DNA of 7,247 nucleotides from Flavobacteriales bacterium UBA1959 (GTDB lineage Bacteria > Bacteroidota > Bacteroidia > Flavobacteriales_D > Sanyastnellaceae), in assembly GCA_002336085.1 (NCBI GenBank), contig DDEH01000059.1:1-7247 (forward strand). The letters run 5' to 3'. Positions 6,818-7,247 of the stretch are shown here, one piece after another. A program made the translations under genes and the position numbers. Numbering within the stretch: the first letter of the stretch is position 1; every line of letters begins with the position of its first letter. The notes beneath the pieces were generated by a model. It searched no databases. It saw only the letters and a program-made list of their open reading frames with translations, and was not told the DNA's origin.

Positions 6818-7247
6818 ATGTTTGAAGCAAAAACTACCTCACTGAATCCAATTCTCCACCTCCTTTTAATAGGTTGTTTGGCAGCAATTACACCAATGGG
6901 TGATGTCAGAGCACAAGCTGCACCCGGAGATCCTTGCAATGGCATTCCATACAATCCTGATTTTGACTGCGATGGTCTCATCAATACATCGGATTTGCTT
7001 CAATTCCTGCCCTATCTCGGGTTTGACTTCGTTGCTGAAATCGACTCCCTTGGCCTTGATTTAGAATACGTCGGAGACTCATTGTTCCTGATGAACGAAA
7101 ACGGAGAATTGATCGACGCTGTGGAATTAGGTTTTGCAGATGGCTTGGGCGCCTATGAATTGTGGATAGAATTGGGCAATCAAGGCACCGAAGAAGACTT
7201 TTTGGACAGCCTCGTAGGTGCCGAAGGTGAACCCGGACAAGACGGAG
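6818..7247 (+). CDS. Secreted dockerin-loop and collagen-like repeat protein (5' part, runs off the window)
   Basis: An open frame of 143 codons with no stop continues past the window end. The ATG at 6818 directly follows an in-frame TGA (6815-6817), so it is the first possible ATG. Residues 1 to about 33 form a signal peptide (core ILHLLLIGCLAAI, likely cut near VRAQA). Residues 48-59 form a textbook dockerin/EF-hand calcium loop: D48, D50, D52, G53, I55, N56 and D59, followed by LLQFLPYLG. After a short segment resembling 'DSLFLMNENGELIDAVELG' (87-105) comes the motif 'AYELWIELGNQGTEEDFLDSLVG' (112-134). This is a well-known lead-in to collagen-like Gly-X-Y repeats in bacterial and phage fibre proteins. 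The G-X-Y register has begun at the edge (EGEPGQDG). The expected product is a long secreted structural or adhesive fibre protein, possibly with further domains and a C-terminal sorting signal beyond the window. The mature part seen contains no lysine, arginine or histidine. Confidence 0.75.
   Translation, partial: MFEAKTTSLNPILHLLLIGCLAAITPMGDVRAQAAPGDPCNGIPYNPDFDCDGLINTSDLLQFLPYLGFDFVAEIDSLGLDLEYVGDSLFLMNENGELIDAVELGFADGLGAYELWIELGNQGTEEDFLDSLVGAEGEPGQDG

Noticed and set aside
1..7247. CRISPR arrays, tRNA or rRNA genes, insertion sequences, tandem DNA repeats
   Set aside because: I looked for direct repeats with spacers, cloverleaf-like segments, transposase frames and terminal inverted repeats and saw none. 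The gene order is dense and the coding style consistent, with no sign of a recent insertion.

Overview
The window looks like chromosomal DNA from a member of the Bacteroidota, most likely a flavobacterial lineage of the Cryomorphaceae/Schleiferiaceae kind. The evidence is the end of a bat (Bacteroides aerotolerance) operon, a secreted protease ending in a type IX secretion (T9SS) sorting domain, a DUF3089 lipoprotein, and weak promoter-like elements resembling the Bacteroidota -7 consensus TAnnTTTG. No Shine-Dalgarno sites stand out. The family-level placement is an inference from protein style, and a marine habitat is only suggested by two strikingly acidic secreted proteins.

Layout. Positions 1-2529 (+) hold the end of a bat operon: a six-codon tail of an upstream gene (probably batC), then batD and batE, packed with a 1-bp gap and a 16-bp overlap. 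Positions 2551-5595 (-) hold one large secreted gluzincin metalloprotease related to M36 (fungalysin). It has a propeptide, a catalytic core with HEYGH and a downstream NEGYAD, two beta-rich accessory modules and a T9SS C-terminal domain. It converges on batE with 21 bp between stop codons. Positions 5668-6699 (+) hold a divergently transcribed DUF3089 alpha/beta-hydrolase lipoprotein, separated from the preferred protease start by 72 bp. After a 118-bp spacer with a terminator-like hairpin, a final gene begins at 6818 (+) and runs off the window. It encodes a secreted protein with a dockerin-type calcium loop followed by the entry motif of a collagen-like repeat region.

How the genes fit together. 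BatD and BatE are envelope proteins of the Bat system, which acts with a MoxR ATPase and VWA-domain proteins that are presumably encoded upstream of the window. The protease, the lipoprotein hydrolase and the collagen-like protein are separate transcription units that all place products at or beyond the cell surface, so the right two thirds of the window is an envelope/secretome segment. I see no mobile element, CRISPR array, tRNA or rRNA.

Nothing here is clearly a new biological system. The points most worth a second look are the nearly lysine/arginine-free, strongly acidic half of the protease, the edge-truncated dockerin plus collagen-like gene, and the start-site and promoter question in the 72-bp divergent region.
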